A DNA stretch of 64,000 bases from Bacillus sp. OxB-1 (GTDB taxonomy: Bacteria > Bacillota > Bacilli > Bacillales_A > Planococcaceae), in NCBI RefSeq assembly GCF_000829195.1, contig NZ_AP013294.1:1623001-1687000 (forward strand). Direction: 5' to 3'. Of this stretch, positions 1 through 8,675 are shown in pieces. The position numbers were made by a program, and so were the translations under genes. The notes beneath the pieces are model-generated. The model was not told where the DNA came from. It saw only the letters and a program-made list of their open reading frames with translations, and made no database searches. Positions within the stretch are counted from its first letter, which is position 1. Each line of letters begins with the position of its first letter.

Positions 1-1
1 C

Positions 2-1438
2 GGATTTGCGGAGTCTGCGGATGTGCCGAATGAATGGCTCGTCAAGTATAAGGAATCGACCCGTTCTTTGGCAGCAACGGAGAAGCCGGTGACGGAATCC
101 GTCGAAAGGATTGCCCCGCATGTGGAGCTGTTGACGTTTACCGAAGACATGAGCCGGGCGGAAATCCAAAAGGAATTGAAGAAGGATCCAATGATCGAGT
201 ATGTCGAGCCGAACAGGGAAAGACGATTGATGGCAACTGTGAATGATCCATATTACAGCCAGCAGTGGTGGATTCCGCATGTGAAAGCGGATATCCTCTG
301 GACTCAGGCGTCGAAGCAGCAGAAGGACATGGTAGTGGCGGTGATCGACACGGGGGTTGATTCGGCCCATGAAGATTTGAAGAGCCGCATTGCGCCAGGT
401 GGATATAATTTTTATTCCAACACGGCGGATGTCACGGATGAGAAAGGGCATGGCACGATGGTCGCGGGTATCATCGCCGCTCAATTGAATAATCGGAAAG
501 GGATGGCGGGAACGGCTGGACCGTATCGGGTTTCGGTGCTCCCACTCAAAATTTTCAATCAGGACACAGCGAGTTTGTCGGATCTGATCCGGGCGATCGA
601 TTATGCCATTACGCAAGACGTGGATATCATCAATATGAGTCTCGGGGGCAAGGAGTTCTCCCGATTGGAGAATGAAGCAATCCAGAGAGCCATTGATGCG
701 GGGATTACAGTCGTAGCTGCAGCCGGGAATGACGCATTGGCCGGGAATCCGGTCATGTATCCCGCCGCGTATGATCATGTCATTTCGGTTGGCGCAGTGA
801 ATTCCAAGAATGTGAAAGCGGACTTTTCCACGTATAACGAACAGGTGGATCTGGTAGCGCCTGGCCAGGGCATCCTATCCACTGCCCCGAATCTTAAGTA
901 TAGCAAGGGGGACGGGACATCGTTTGCAGCCCCGATCGTGTCGGGGACGGTCGCGATGGTCAAAGGATTGTATCCTGAGTTGTCGCCTCATGAAATCGAG
1001 CAATTGTTCAGAAGATCAGCCACCGATTTAGGGATGCCGGGCTTTGATTCTTATTATGGGATGGGCGTGTTGGACGCCGGAAAGTTGTATGCGCAACTGG
1101 AGGAGTATGAAAAATCCGTGCTCCAATTCGGAGGCGATTTCCCGGCGATGCAAGTCAATGGCTCGAAAGTGTTCGCCGTGACGTTCAATCAAAAGCTGGC
1201 AGCCGATCAAGATTTTTCGCGAGCCATCAAAATTAATAGAAGGGCGGATGGTACGGAGCCGATCACTTCCTTCGCGGCAGTCATCAACCCCGCCAACCCG
1301 GCTCAGTTGTTGATCACCCCTGCGACGAAATGGGAACCCGGTGCCCATTATTTAACGATTACGACCGATGTCCGCAATCAAAATGGACAACCTTTGAAGA
1401 AAGAAGTTCATATGAAGTTTAATGTGGGTAATCGTTGA
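2..1438 (+). CDS. Secreted subtilisin-like serine protease (S8), 5' end outside window
   Basis: The reading frame is open to the window edge, and its first residues (GFAESADVP) look like the end of a signal peptide and its cleavage site. The GTG at 23 is therefore probably internal. An inhibitor-I9-like propeptide follows (about 65 residues), then the S8 catalytic domain. Its triad is visible: Asp in VIDTGVD (codon at 347), His in GHGTMVAG (449) and Ser in GTSFAAP (920), with the oxyanion Asn in AAAGND. The last 90 residues resemble an SbsA-type Ig-like domain (VFAVTFNQKL), a module also seen in the S41 protease and glucosaminidase of this window. It likely acts outside the cell on envelope or nutrient proteins. 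A strong terminator follows directly. The family is certain, the substrate unknown. Confidence 0.93.
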   Translation, partial: GFAESADVPNEWLVKYKESTRSLAATEKPVTESVERIAPHVELLTFTEDMSRAEIQKELKKDPMIEYVEPNRERRLMATVNDPYYSQQWWIPHVKADILWTQASKQQKDMVVAVIDTGVDSAHEDLKSRIAPGGYNFYSNTADVTDEKGHGTMVAGIIAAQLNNRKGMAGTAGPYRVSVLPLKIFNQDTASLSDLIRAIDYAITQDVDIINMSLGGKEFSRLENEAIQRAIDAGITVVAAAGNDALAGNPVMYPAAYDHVISVGAVNSKNVKADFSTYNEQVDLVAPGQGILSTAPNLKYSKGDGTSFAAPIVSGTVAMVKGLYPELSPHEIEQLFRRSATDLGMPGFDSYYGMGVLDAGKLYAQLEEYEKSVLQFGGDFPAMQVNGSKVFAVTFNQKLAADQDFSRAIKINRRADGTEPITSFAAVINPANPAQLLITPATKWEPGAHYLTITTDVRNQNGQPLKKEVHMKFNVGNR

Positions 1439-1450
1439 ACTGAAAGGAAC

Positions 1451-1490
1451 CATCTTCTGCCGATGTTCCGGCGGGAGATGTTTTTTTTTT
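1451..1490 (+). terminator. Rho-independent terminator after the subtilase
   Basis: A 12-bp stem (CATCTTCTGCCG with CGGCGGGAGATG, two G-T pairs) has a short loop and is followed by ten T residues. Confidence 0.9.
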
Positions 1491-1625
1491 GAAAAGGCGC
1501 ATGCTTTTCCACCTTTTGTAGGAACGAAGGAGATTTTATTCCTACGGAGTGTTGTACAATCCTGTTTCTTTAGCATGTATACTGAAGAAAAGAATGAATA
1601 TTTTGTCGTAGAGGGGGGAGTTGGC

Positions 1626-2444
1626 ATGCACCCGATCTTGGAGAATATCAAACATTCGATGAAAGCGTACCAAATGACGTACCCGGAAGATGTCTGCCTT
1701 GTTCTCGGCGACCAGGAAGGAACGCTGATCGGCTATTTACCGGGTAAGCAAATTGACATCAAAGTGAAGGTCGGGGATAAAATTATAGAAAACACGGTGA
1801 CGATGCGATCCTTGCGGGAGGGGAAGCCACTGCGCGAAGAGAATGGTTCTAGCATTTTCGGGTTTCCTTATATTTCACTGGCGCAGCCGATTTTCGATGG
1901 ATCGGAAGTGATCGGTGTATTGAGTGCGCTTGTTTCGCATGAAAGGGTGGCTACACTTAGAGAAGGGGCTACTGATTTAGCGGCAGCCGTCCAACAGATG
2001 TCCGCTATGACGGAAGTGATGACCGAAGCGTCCAGTGATGTCATGCACCGTCTACTCGAATTATCGGAGCAGACGGAATCCATCAAGGGTGACATCGCCG
2101 CCATCATGGATATACTAGGGTTCGTCAAAGATGTCTCCCGCCAATCCAATATTTTAGGGATCAATGCGTCCATTGAAGCCGCGCGGGCCGGCCAACACGG
2201 CCTCGGATTCTCGGTCGTCGCGAAGGAAATCCGGAAAATGGCGGATACGAGCAACGAAAGCGCAGCCAAGATCGATGCCCAACTCGACATCATTTCCAAA
2301 GCAATCGACCGCATGACCCTGTCCACCAACCAAATCGCCGCCTTCACCGAGCAACACAACGCCAGCATGGAAGAACTCAGCACCACCTATTCGAAGCTTG
2401 AAAGAACGGCGGACGATTTGTTGGTGGCGAGCAGCATTACGTAG
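1626..2444 (+). CDS. Soluble methyl-accepting chemotaxis-like signalling protein (YfmS-like)
   Basis: This is a 272-residue protein with no membrane segment. The N-terminal 110 residues form a small sensor-like region. The rest is a short receptor signalling domain whose hairpin tip reads NILGINASIEAARAG, followed by GFSVVAKEIRKMAD, the CheA/CheW-contacting core of chemoreceptors. Length and layout match soluble receptors such as B. subtilis YfmS (about 286 residues). I chose the ATG at 1626 because GGGGGGAG lies just upstream; the frame is open further upstream but without a ribosome site and into the preceding terminator. It probably signals to the chemotaxis kinase from the cytoplasm. The ligand is unknown. 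Confidence 0.85.
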   Translation: MHPILENIKHSMKAYQMTYPEDVCLVLGDQEGTLIGYLPGKQIDIKVKVGDKIIENTVTMRSLREGKPLREENGSSIFGFPYISLAQPIFDGSEVIGVLSALVSHERVATLREGATDLAAAVQQMSAMTEVMTEASSDVMHRLLELSEQTESIKGDIAAIMDILGFVKDVSRQSNILGINASIEAARAGQHGLGFSVVAKEIRKMADTSNESAAKIDAQLDIISKAIDRMTLSTNQIAAFTEQHNASMEELSTTYSKLERTADDLLVASSIT

Positions 2445-2484
2445 ACACTTTCCGGTTGGGAGGTGTTTTTTGTTTGGTGAATAT

Positions 2485-2745
2485 GTTGTGAAGTTGGGCG
2501 TGAACGTTTCGAGGTTTTAAGGAAACGTTGTGTGGTGGGGCGTGAATGTTTAGGAGTTTGGTGAAGATGTTGTGAGGTGCTGCAAAAACGTTTCGAGGTG
2601 CAGGAGACGTTGTGAAGTTGGGCGTGAACGTTTCGGGGTTTTAAGGAAACGTTGTGTGGTGGGGCAGGAATGTTTAGGGATTTGATGGAAATGTTATGAG
2701 GCAGTGCGGGAATGAGTGAAAGTTCGAAGGGTACGTTGTTAGGAT
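2485..2745 (+). repeat. Intergenic word array R1 (21-bp pitch, two alternating words)
   Basis: Thirteen units start at 2485, 2506, 2527, 2548, 2569, 2590, 2609, 2630, 2651, 2672, 2693, 2714 and 2735. All spacings are 21 bp except one of 19. Two words alternate: AACGTTTCGAGGTTT and AACGTTGTGAGGTG, giving a 42-bp super-period. A stretch of about 70 bp starting at 2491 recurs almost unchanged 124 bp downstream. The plus strand is rich in G and T and poor in C. The array fills the gap between the chemoreceptor-like gene and the convergent cobO terminator. The minus-strand open frame across it is a by-product of the period being a multiple of three. Confidence 0.9.
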
Positions 2746-2765
2746 AATACGTTTTTATAGTCCAA

Positions 2766-2800
2766 TAAAAAGAGGCCCTCCTATCCAAGCGAGGTCCTCA
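2766..2800 (-). terminator. Terminator of the B12 operon
   Basis: On the minus strand, GAGGACCTC and GAGGGCCTC form an imperfect stem followed by TTTTTATT, directly after the cobO stop codon. Confidence 0.75.
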
Positions 2801-2808
2801 TTTCCATT

Positions 2809-3351
2809 TCAAAACTCGATCCCTTTTACCGCGTCCACGCCGTTTTCATAATAATGCTTTTCCGGCTCGATGACGGAGACGAGGTCGGCGAGTTCGCGGA
2901 TTTCGGGCAAGGCGTTTCGTCCTGTGATGACGAGGTGGACATGTTCCGGCTTGTTGCGGATCATGTCCAGGATTTCTTCTTTCGGAAGGACATCGTCAAT
3001 CGGGAATTTGTCGATGGCGAGGGCGTTATTCAGTTCGTCCAGGACGACGACATCGTATTCGCCGCTCATGACGGCTTCCCTTGCGATTGGCCACGCCTTC
3101 CTCAGGGCTTCCCGGTGTTCTTCCGGCGTTTTCGTCCAAGTGAAGCCGATGCCTAATTGGACCATTTCGACGCCGAGTTTTTTGAAGGCGATCTGCTCGC
3201 CGTAGGAGCGTTGCGGTGATTTGATAAACTGATAGATTTTCACTTTCATGCCACGGCCTGTGCTGCGGAGGGCCAACCCCAATGCCGCTGTCGTTTTCCC
3301 TTTGCCGTCTCCCGTGAAGACAAGTGTCAATCCTTTTTTAATTTTTCCCAT
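2809..3351 (-). CDS. cobO: Cob(I)alamin / cob(I)yrinate a,c-diamide adenosyltransferase
   Basis: This is a 180-residue CobO/BtuR-type ATP:corrinoid adenosyltransferase, which attaches the 5'-deoxyadenosyl group of ATP to reduced corrinoids in the cytoplasm. The modified P-loop TGDGKGKTTAA lies at residues 14-24, and the typical YQFIKSP and VVLDELNNAL segments are present. ATG with GGAGG six bases upstream fixes the start. It is the last gene of the riboswitch-controlled operon and overlaps the end of cbiA by 14 bp, which implies translational coupling. It would adenosylate corrinoids imported by BtuFCD. Confidence 0.93.
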   Translation of the reverse strand: MGKIKKGLTLVFTGDGKGKTTAALGLALRSTGRGMKVKIYQFIKSPQRSYGEQIAFKKLGVEMVQLGIGFTWTKTPEEHREALRKAWPIAREAVMSGEYDVVVLDELNNALAIDKFPIDDVLPKEEILDMIRNKPEHVHLVITGRNALPEIRELADLVSVIEPEKHYYENGVDAVKGIEF

Positions 3352-4738
3352 CAGCTACCTCCAACTTCGTATTCTGATACGCCTGGCAAGCGTCGATCCA
3401 TCTGGTAATCACGTCCAGGCATGTGGCGAAATGGAACTGCGGGAATCCGGCCACCAAGTTCTGTGTCGCCACGCCATCCGCTTTTATTCCACGCATACCC
3501 TTCGTTTCGTATGCCTGCTGTAACGGGAAATTCGCCTCGAAGGTGGAGTAGTGGAACTCATGCCCCTTCGCTTCCTTGTTTGCAGGGAGAAGGAAGTTCT
3601 CGTCGCGGCCTTTGATTTCCCGGTAGCCGATCGCTTTCAAGGACTTGTGCATCGTCACGTTTCCGGGTATCACGCCGGCCGTCACCCCAACTTGGCCGTC
3701 CGTCTTGGTGATGGATTCCGTCAAGTAGCTGAAGCCGCCGCCTTCCGCAAAGGTCGGCATACCATTTGCAACTGCATCGCGGATTGATTGTTTCGTCCGG
3801 GTGCTGTTGCTGACCGCGGATACGAATTCTTCCGGAAGGCTTCCCCCGATGTAAAGGCCATCACAGTCAGCGGGGACAGGTTCATCCGCTAAAGGGGAGA
3901 AGGGCACAAGCTCTGCTCCGTGTGATTCGAGAAGTTCGAAGTTCTCCATATAATAGGAATTGAACGCGGCATCCTTCGCCACGGCAATTCGCACAGACGG
4001 GGCCGCTGAACCGGTAAAGAGAGACTCCTCTTTAGGGAATGAAAGAGGTTCCGCCTGCGAAATTTCAAGCAGTTTCTCCAAATCCACTGTCCCGGACACG
4101 AGTTCGCCCAACTGCTCGAAAAACGGGTCCAACTCACCCCGCTCAATCGAAGGGATTAAACCGAGGCTGCGTTCCGGAATTTCAATCCCGTTTTCTCTCT
4201 TCAGATATCCGATGACCGGAATGCCACATTCCTGCTCAATCGCGGTTTTCACAATATTGAAATGACCTTCGCTGCCGACACGGTTCGCGATGACGCCAAC
4301 TACGTTCGGTTCGGAGGATAACGTTTGAAATCCTTTTACAATGGCCGCCGCGCTCCTTGCCATGCTCGCGCAGTTAACGACGAGCAAGACGGGGCTTTTT
4401 GTGATGACGCTGATTTCAGCAGTGCTGCCGACATCGGTCTTCGGATCTTTGCCGTCGAAAAAGCCCATGACCCCTTCCATGATGGAAATGTCAGCGTCCC
4501 GGCTGGCATGGGTGAAAATGTCCAACACCGTCTCCCGTCCGAGCATCCAGCTGTCCAAATTGCGGGATACCCGTTTGGTCACCGCTGTGTGATAGGAAGG
4601 GTCGATATAGTCGGGGCCGCATTTGAACCCTTGAACCGTCAACCCTTTTTTCATTAAAGCCGCCATCAGCCCGATGGTTATGGTCGTTTTTCCTACACCA
4701 CTGCCGGTTCCGGCAATGACTAATCTTCGATTGTTCAA
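3338..4738 (-). CDS. cbiA: Cobyrinate a,c-diamide synthase with a substituted glutaminase nucleophile
   Basis: This 466-residue protein is of the CobB/CbiA family, which amidates the a and c side chains of cobyrinate using ATP and glutamine. The N-terminal ATPase domain carries GTGSGVGKTT (residues 10-19) and FKCGPDYIDP. The C-terminal half has the class I amidotransferase landmarks GLYIGG (residues 294-299) and GHEFHYS (392-398). The normal nucleophile motif AECGG reads AEGGG here: residue 333 is Gly (GGC, complement of 3740-3742) instead of Cys, a one-base change from TGC. Glutamine use should therefore be lost, and ammonia-dependent activity or a different role is possible. The start is TTG with GGGCGGTG upstream. 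Confidence 0.88.
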   Translation of the reverse strand: MNNRRLVIAGTGSGVGKTTITIGLMAALMKKGLTVQGFKCGPDYIDPSYHTAVTKRVSRNLDSWMLGRETVLDIFTHASRDADISIMEGVMGFFDGKDPKTDVGSTAEISVITKSPVLLVVNCASMARSAAAIVKGFQTLSSEPNVVGVIANRVGSEGHFNIVKTAIEQECGIPVIGYLKRENGIEIPERSLGLIPSIERGELDPFFEQLGELVSGTVDLEKLLEISQAEPLSFPKEESLFTGSAAPSVRIAVAKDAAFNSYYMENFELLESHGAELVPFSPLADEPVPADCDGLYIGGSLPEEFVSAVSNSTRTKQSIRDAVANGMPTFAEGGGFSYLTESITKTDGQVGVTAGVIPGNVTMHKSLKAIGYREIKGRDENFLLPANKEAKGHEFHYSTFEANFPLQQAYETKGMRGIKADGVATQNLVAGFPQFHFATCLDVITRWIDACQAYQNTKLEVADGKN

Positions 4739-4768
4739 TCAACACACCGCCCTTTTCTTTTCCAGCAA

Positions 4769-6208
4769 TCATGCCTTGGTGTGACATCCGTCGGAGGATT
4801 CATCTTTGTCCAGCGAGTGTTCACACTCCTGCATAAAAGGTTTTCCCAACTTTTCTTGTAGCGCATCGGTTAACACGGACAATACAAGTTGCCCGATCTG
4901 TTTGCGGGAAACCGCTGTTTTCGTCCCGCCCGCATCTGTCTTTCGCTGGTTGACGGAAATCGACACGCAATCTTCCCGGTCCATGTCCAAATGAACGCCG
5001 ACTCCCTGAAAAGCCACCATTTTCGCTTCCGTCACCGCCATATAAAAATCAAATAACATACGATCATCCAATTCCGTGTCGACGAACAGAAGAATATGGA
5101 TGGCCTTTTCAAAGTTGATCAGAAGAGTTATCTCTACGTCACCGACTTGCCTTTCGACAAGCAATGTATTTGCTAAACTGCCTTCACATCCGATGCCCAA
5201 CGCCTGCTCGGTCGGAATGTCGTGGCTCTCCATCCAATGTTTCAAGGAGTCTTGCGAACTTCCATCGGCAGGTTGATTGACCAAGCAAAAATGTTGAAGC
5301 CACTGAATGCCGCTGCCGATAGCTGCATTGGAAAGTGTGCGCAACGGCTTGTCGAAGACCAGTTCCACGCTTTCTTCGTTGCACTCGGTGGTGTAACTAT
5401 TGAAAAAGCCCTTGCTGTCTGTCGCACCCTCAATGGAAGGCGTCATAAGCAATTGGGGTCTCGCGACAATCGGGTGGGCTTGCGTTTTGACGTCCACTTC
5501 ATAGACCTTTTTCAATTGCTCCTCTTTGCGCAACGTGTTGACGTCGCCCACTTCGAGGAAAGACCCTTTATGCAGGAGGGCGACCCTGTCCGCGTAGAGA
5601 GAGGCCACGTTCAAATCATGCAAGATGGCGAAGATCGTCAAGTCCTTCGTCCGCTGCCACTCTTTCAGCATGTTCAAGATCTGGAACGTATGCTTAATAT
5701 CCAAATGGTTCGTCGGCTCATCCAATAGTAGGACTTCCGGTTCCTGCGCCAACGCTTTCGCTAATAAAACCCGTTGTTTCTCTCCGCCGCTCAACGTTCG
5801 AAACTGCAGATGGCGGAACTGTTCGACACGTGTCACGGCCATGACATGGTCGATCACTTTCTGGTCATTCGCGGATATGCTCTTAAAGAAACCGGTTTGG
5901 TGCGGATACCGCCCGAGGCTGACGATTTCCTCCACTGTGAAATCGAATGTCACTTTACTTTCTTGTGAGAGGACAGCCACTTTTTGTGCTTTTTCAAGTT
6001 TTGACAGCTTCTCCATCGGTTTTCCATCAATTAAGATCGAGCCCGACACAATCGGGAGTTGGCCGGTGATTAATTTGAAAAGGGTGGTCTTCCCACTGCC
6101 ATTCGGTCCAAGCAGTGCGAAAAACTCCCCTTTCCGGATTTCAAATTGAAGATCATGGATAATCGGTTTTTTTCCATAACCGCCTACGAGATGTTCGACT
6201 GTGATCAT
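4769..6208 (-). CDS. btuD: Fused corrinoid ABC transporter ATPase and CbiZ-like amidohydrolase (BtuD-CbiZ)
   Basis: This is a 479-residue fusion. Residues 1 to about 255 are an iron/B12-type ABC ATPase with Walker A GPNGSGKTT, signature LSGGEKQR, Walker B LLLDEP and the switch His in AILHDLN. The remaining part resembles CbiZ, the adenosylcobinamide amidohydrolase that cleaves the aminopropanol arm from salvaged corrinoids (LSNAAIGSG, LLINFEKAIHILLFV, AVTEAKMVAFQGVGV). The usual TGTGTD signature is degenerate here (NQRKTDAGGTKT), so activity of this half is uncertain. ATPase-CbiZ fusions of this kind are known in Bacillales. The gene overlaps btuC by 4 bp and is followed by cbiA after 30 bp, which fits a salvage operon. 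Confidence 0.87.
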   Translation of the reverse strand: MITVEHLVGGYGKKPIIHDLQFEIRKGEFFALLGPNGSGKTTLFKLITGQLPIVSGSILIDGKPMEKLSKLEKAQKVAVLSQESKVTFDFTVEEIVSLGRYPHQTGFFKSISANDQKVIDHVMAVTRVEQFRHLQFRTLSGGEKQRVLLAKALAQEPEVLLLDEPTNHLDIKHTFQILNMLKEWQRTKDLTIFAILHDLNVASLYADRVALLHKGSFLEVGDVNTLRKEEQLKKVYEVDVKTQAHPIVARPQLLMTPSIEGATDSKGFFNSYTTECNEESVELVFDKPLRTLSNAAIGSGIQWLQHFCLVNQPADGSSQDSLKHWMESHDIPTEQALGIGCEGSLANTLLVERQVGDVEITLLINFEKAIHILLFVDTELDDRMLFDFYMAVTEAKMVAFQGVGVHLDMDREDCVSISVNQRKTDAGGTKTAVSRKQIGQLVLSVLTDALQEKLGKPFMQECEHSLDKDESSDGCHTKA

Positions 6209-7275
6209 CGGTTTTCCCCTCTTCCAATTCGATCTCGGATTAATAGAAAAGCAAATACCGGCGCGCCGATCAAAGCGGTGATGACACCGATCGGCAGCTC
6301 TTGCGGCGCGATGACCGTTCTCGCGAGCAAATCTGCGAATACGAGGAAGGAGCCGCCAAACAATATCGACAGAGGCAGGACATGTCGATGGTTCGGCCCG
6401 CTCATGAGACGAACGAGATGGGGGACGACCAATCCGACGAACCCGATCGATCCGGAGACGGCAACCGCCGAACCGGTCAGCAACGAGGCGCCGATCAAGA
6501 TGAGGATTTTCCCCCTTTTTACATTAACCCCGATATGGTCGGCGGCTTCTTCTCCGAGAGCCAGGGCATTCAATTCCCGGTAATGATAGAGCAGGATAAT
6601 GGTCCCGATGATGAGAAAGGGGATGATCAATTGAACGTGGCTCCACCCGCGCATCGCGACACTTCCATATAACCAGTACATGATCTGCGTCATCGCATCC
6701 CGGTCCCCAAGGGCAATCATCAGAGATGTCAGTGCTCCGACAAAGGCTCCGACAATGATGCCAGCAAGGATGATCGTCTCAATTGCAAGGCTCCGGCTGC
6801 TCATCCGGACGAGCCCGAAAACGATGAATAAGGTAAGAAATCCGCTTATAATCGCGACGACGGGCAATGTATAGCTGCCCAATCCCCAAATCGTATATTG
6901 GAAAAATAAAACCGTCACGGCCCCGAGCGCCGCTCCGGAGGACACGCCAATCGTATACGGATCGGCCAAAGGATTCCGGAGAAGTCCTTGGAAGGCGGCT
7001 CCCGCGAGTGACAGGGAAGCCCCGACGAGGAAAGCTAATAGGACACGGGGCACCCGGATGTTCCAGATGATCAGCTCTTCGTTCTTCGGAACGTCCGATA
7101 GCCAGCCAAGACCGAACGATTTATCCGCTACGATATGGAGAATGGTAGGAATGGGGAATTTCACACTGCTGATGAATAAGCCAAGAAGGGTTGCACAAAG
7201 TACAACCCCGATACTTGCGATATAAAGCCAACCGATTTTATTCCCCAAAAACTTCCGGATAAATGAGTTTTGCAA
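6205..7275 (-). CDS. btuC: Corrinoid ABC transporter permease (BtuC/FecCD family)
   Basis: This is a 356-residue permease with about ten hydrophobic segments. It carries FecCD-family landmarks: IRVPRVLLAFLVGASLSLAG, GLLRNPLADPYTIGVSSGA, and GSIGFVGLVVPHLVRL near the C-terminus. It forms the membrane channel with the BtuD ATPase and BtuF. I chose the TTG at 7275 because AAGGAG sits nine bases upstream. A TTG at 7293 is also in frame but has no ribosome site. The start region overlaps the end of btuF by 38 bp, and the stop overlaps btuD by 4 bp (ATGA), so the three are coupled. Confidence 0.92.
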   Translation of the reverse strand: MQNSFIRKFLGNKIGWLYIASIGVVLCATLLGLFISSVKFPIPTILHIVADKSFGLGWLSDVPKNEELIIWNIRVPRVLLAFLVGASLSLAGAAFQGLLRNPLADPYTIGVSSGAALGAVTVLFFQYTIWGLGSYTLPVVAIISGFLTLFIVFGLVRMSSRSLAIETIILAGIIVGAFVGALTSLMIALGDRDAMTQIMYWLYGSVAMRGWSHVQLIIPFLIIGTIILLYHYRELNALALGEEAADHIGVNVKRGKILILIGASLLTGSAVAVSGSIGFVGLVVPHLVRLMSGPNHRHVLPLSILFGGSFLVFADLLARTVIAPQELPIGVITALIGAPVFAFLLIRDRIGRGENR

Positions 7276-8251
7276 GCTGCTCGACTCCTTCAATCAGGCG
7301 TGGGCCTGGACGAGTGACGGTGTCGCTGTCGACGTCGAATACTTGTTTATTCTTAATGGCATTGACTTCCGCCCAACCGTCGCGCGCCAAGACGCCTTCG
7401 GCAGGATTGTCCACATAATAGCCGTATGTGGTGATGATGACATCCGGGTTAAGCTGAACGATTTCCTCTTCCGTCAACTTCACCCATCCATCTTGATCTT
7501 CCGCTGCATTCGTTGCATTGATTGTCTCCAGCATTTCGTGCATGAACGTGTTTTTCCCTGTAGTGAAGATATCGGGAGCAGGGGCTACTTCGACCCACAC
7601 TTTCTTTTTATCCGTGATTTCTTTCGCTTTCTCTTCAAGGGCAGCACGGCGGTCTTTCATGTCCTGGATGATTTCATCGGCCTTTTCCGTCGTTCCGGTA
7701 GCCGTCGCAATCATTTCCATCGTGGCGTACGCATCGTCGAACGAAGTCGCGCTGCCGGTAACGACAACAGTGATGCCGGCTTCTTCAAATTGTTTCAGAG
7801 TTTCTGCATGGTTATCGAAATGATATTTCGTGACAAAGGCGACATCCGGCAGCAAGGTCATGACCAGTTCGGCATCCATGTCCTGGCCGCCGACTTTCTG
7901 CACTTCCAATGCTTCCGGAGGGTAATTACAGTAATCCGAAACCCCGATGAGGCGATCGCCTACACCGAGCGCATATAAAATTTCCGTATTGCTCGTCTGG
8001 ATGGAAATGAGGGTTTCCGGTTCTTTCTCAATCGTCACTTCACGGCCGGCATCATCGGTGAAAGTGACCGGAAAGGCTTGTGTCTCCTCCGCTTCTTCCG
8101 CATCTGTTTGCTCTGTCGCTTCCGTGTCTGGAGTTTCATCTGGAACCGGTTGATCCGCTGGGGTCTCTTTCGATCCGCAGCCTGCTAAAAGGACCATTGT
8201 CAGTACGAAAACCATACTGAACAAGCCCCATCGTTTCATCATGTTGTGCAC
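7238..8251 (-). CDS. btuF: Corrinoid-binding lipoprotein (BtuF-like) of the ABC importer
   Basis: This is a 337-residue lipoprotein with a hydrophobic signal ending in the lipobox LLAGC. An acidic, Pro/Thr/Glu-rich linker follows, then a class III periplasmic-binding fold (DDAGREVTI, TSNTEILYALG, DRLIGVSDYCNYPP, PDVIITTYG). It should capture cobalamin or cobinamide outside the membrane for BtuCD. The GTG at 8251 has GGAGG eight bases upstream and is preferred to the ATG pair at 8242/8239, where the site would be too far away. It is the first gene of the operon behind the cobalamin riboswitch. The neighbours support B12 rather than siderophore transport. Confidence 0.9.
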   Translation of the reverse strand: MHNMMKRWGLFSMVFVLTMVLLAGCGSKETPADQPVPDETPDTEATEQTDAEEAEETQAFPVTFTDDAGREVTIEKEPETLISIQTSNTEILYALGVGDRLIGVSDYCNYPPEALEVQKVGGQDMDAELVMTLLPDVAFVTKYHFDNHAETLKQFEEAGITVVVTGSATSFDDAYATMEMIATATGTTEKADEIIQDMKDRRAALEEKAKEITDKKKVWVEVAPAPDIFTTGKNTFMHEMLETINATNAAEDQDGWVKLTEEEIVQLNPDVIITTYGYYVDNPAEGVLARDGWAEVNAIKNKQVFDVDSDTVTRPGPRLIEGVEQLAKLIYPEVFGE

Positions 8252-8281
8252 TCTACGTTCCTCCTCTTGATTGTGAACATC

Positions 8282-8311
8282 AAAAAAGCGCTTGTCCTCG
8301 AAGGAAAGCGC
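8282..8311 (-). terminator. Expression-platform terminator of the cobalamin riboswitch
   Basis: On the minus strand, GCGCTT and AAGCGC enclose a further TCCT/AGGA stem and are followed by TTTTTT. It lies between the riboswitch and the btuF start. Cobalamin binding is expected to favour this hairpin and switch the operon off. Confidence 0.85.
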
Positions 8312-8399
8312 ATGATCAGGCGAAGTCAACGGGCCTCGGCAATTCACCGACAATCCCTGCTGGCACGCTAAACATTCCTATCCCCCGAGGAAGCTAACT

Positions 8400-8572
8400 A
8401 TCGAAATAGGCAGGTCTCCTGACTTACGACTAACGTGGCCGCCCCGCCCCTTCCCATGCTCTCGCACAGTGGATACGCGGGATTTCCTCGTCGATTACAG
8501 TGACGGGTTCGTGTTGGACTTTCACCAACTTCCCTCTTCGTTTCAAACAGCCACTTTGATGCGACTCTTTGA
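8400..8572 (-). ncRNA. Cobalamin (B12) riboswitch
   Basis: On the minus strand the B12 box AAGTCAGGAGACCTGCCT is exact (complement of 8408-8425). The upstream core GGGAAGTTGGTGAAAGTCC (complement of 8516-8534) and CCCGTCACTGTAA are also present in the right order. It precedes a terminator and the B12 transport/salvage operon. Confidence 0.96.
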
Positions 8573-8590
8573 AAAACCTATTTCTAAACT

Positions 8591-8619
8591 ATTATTTTTT
8601 AATGTTCGGTTCATGCCAA
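8591..8619 (-). promoter_or_regulatory. Sigma-A promoter of the B12 operon
   Basis: On the minus strand, TTGGCA (complement of 8614-8619), a 17-bp spacer and AATAAT (complement of 8591-8596) place the transcript start just before the riboswitch. Confidence 0.75.
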
Positions 8620-8675
8620 GTATATAGAAGTATTAGGAGTTTGTAAACTAGGGGGAGGGCTGGAAGGTGGGGGAG

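Noticed and set aside
1552..1583. Promoter TTGTAC...TATACT before the chemoreceptor-like gene
   Set aside because: The 20-bp spacer is too long, and no better pair was found.
2387..2788. Minus-strand 133-codon frame over array R1
   Set aside because: It is a by-product of the 21-bp period, lies between a convergent gene and a terminator, and encodes only the repeat.
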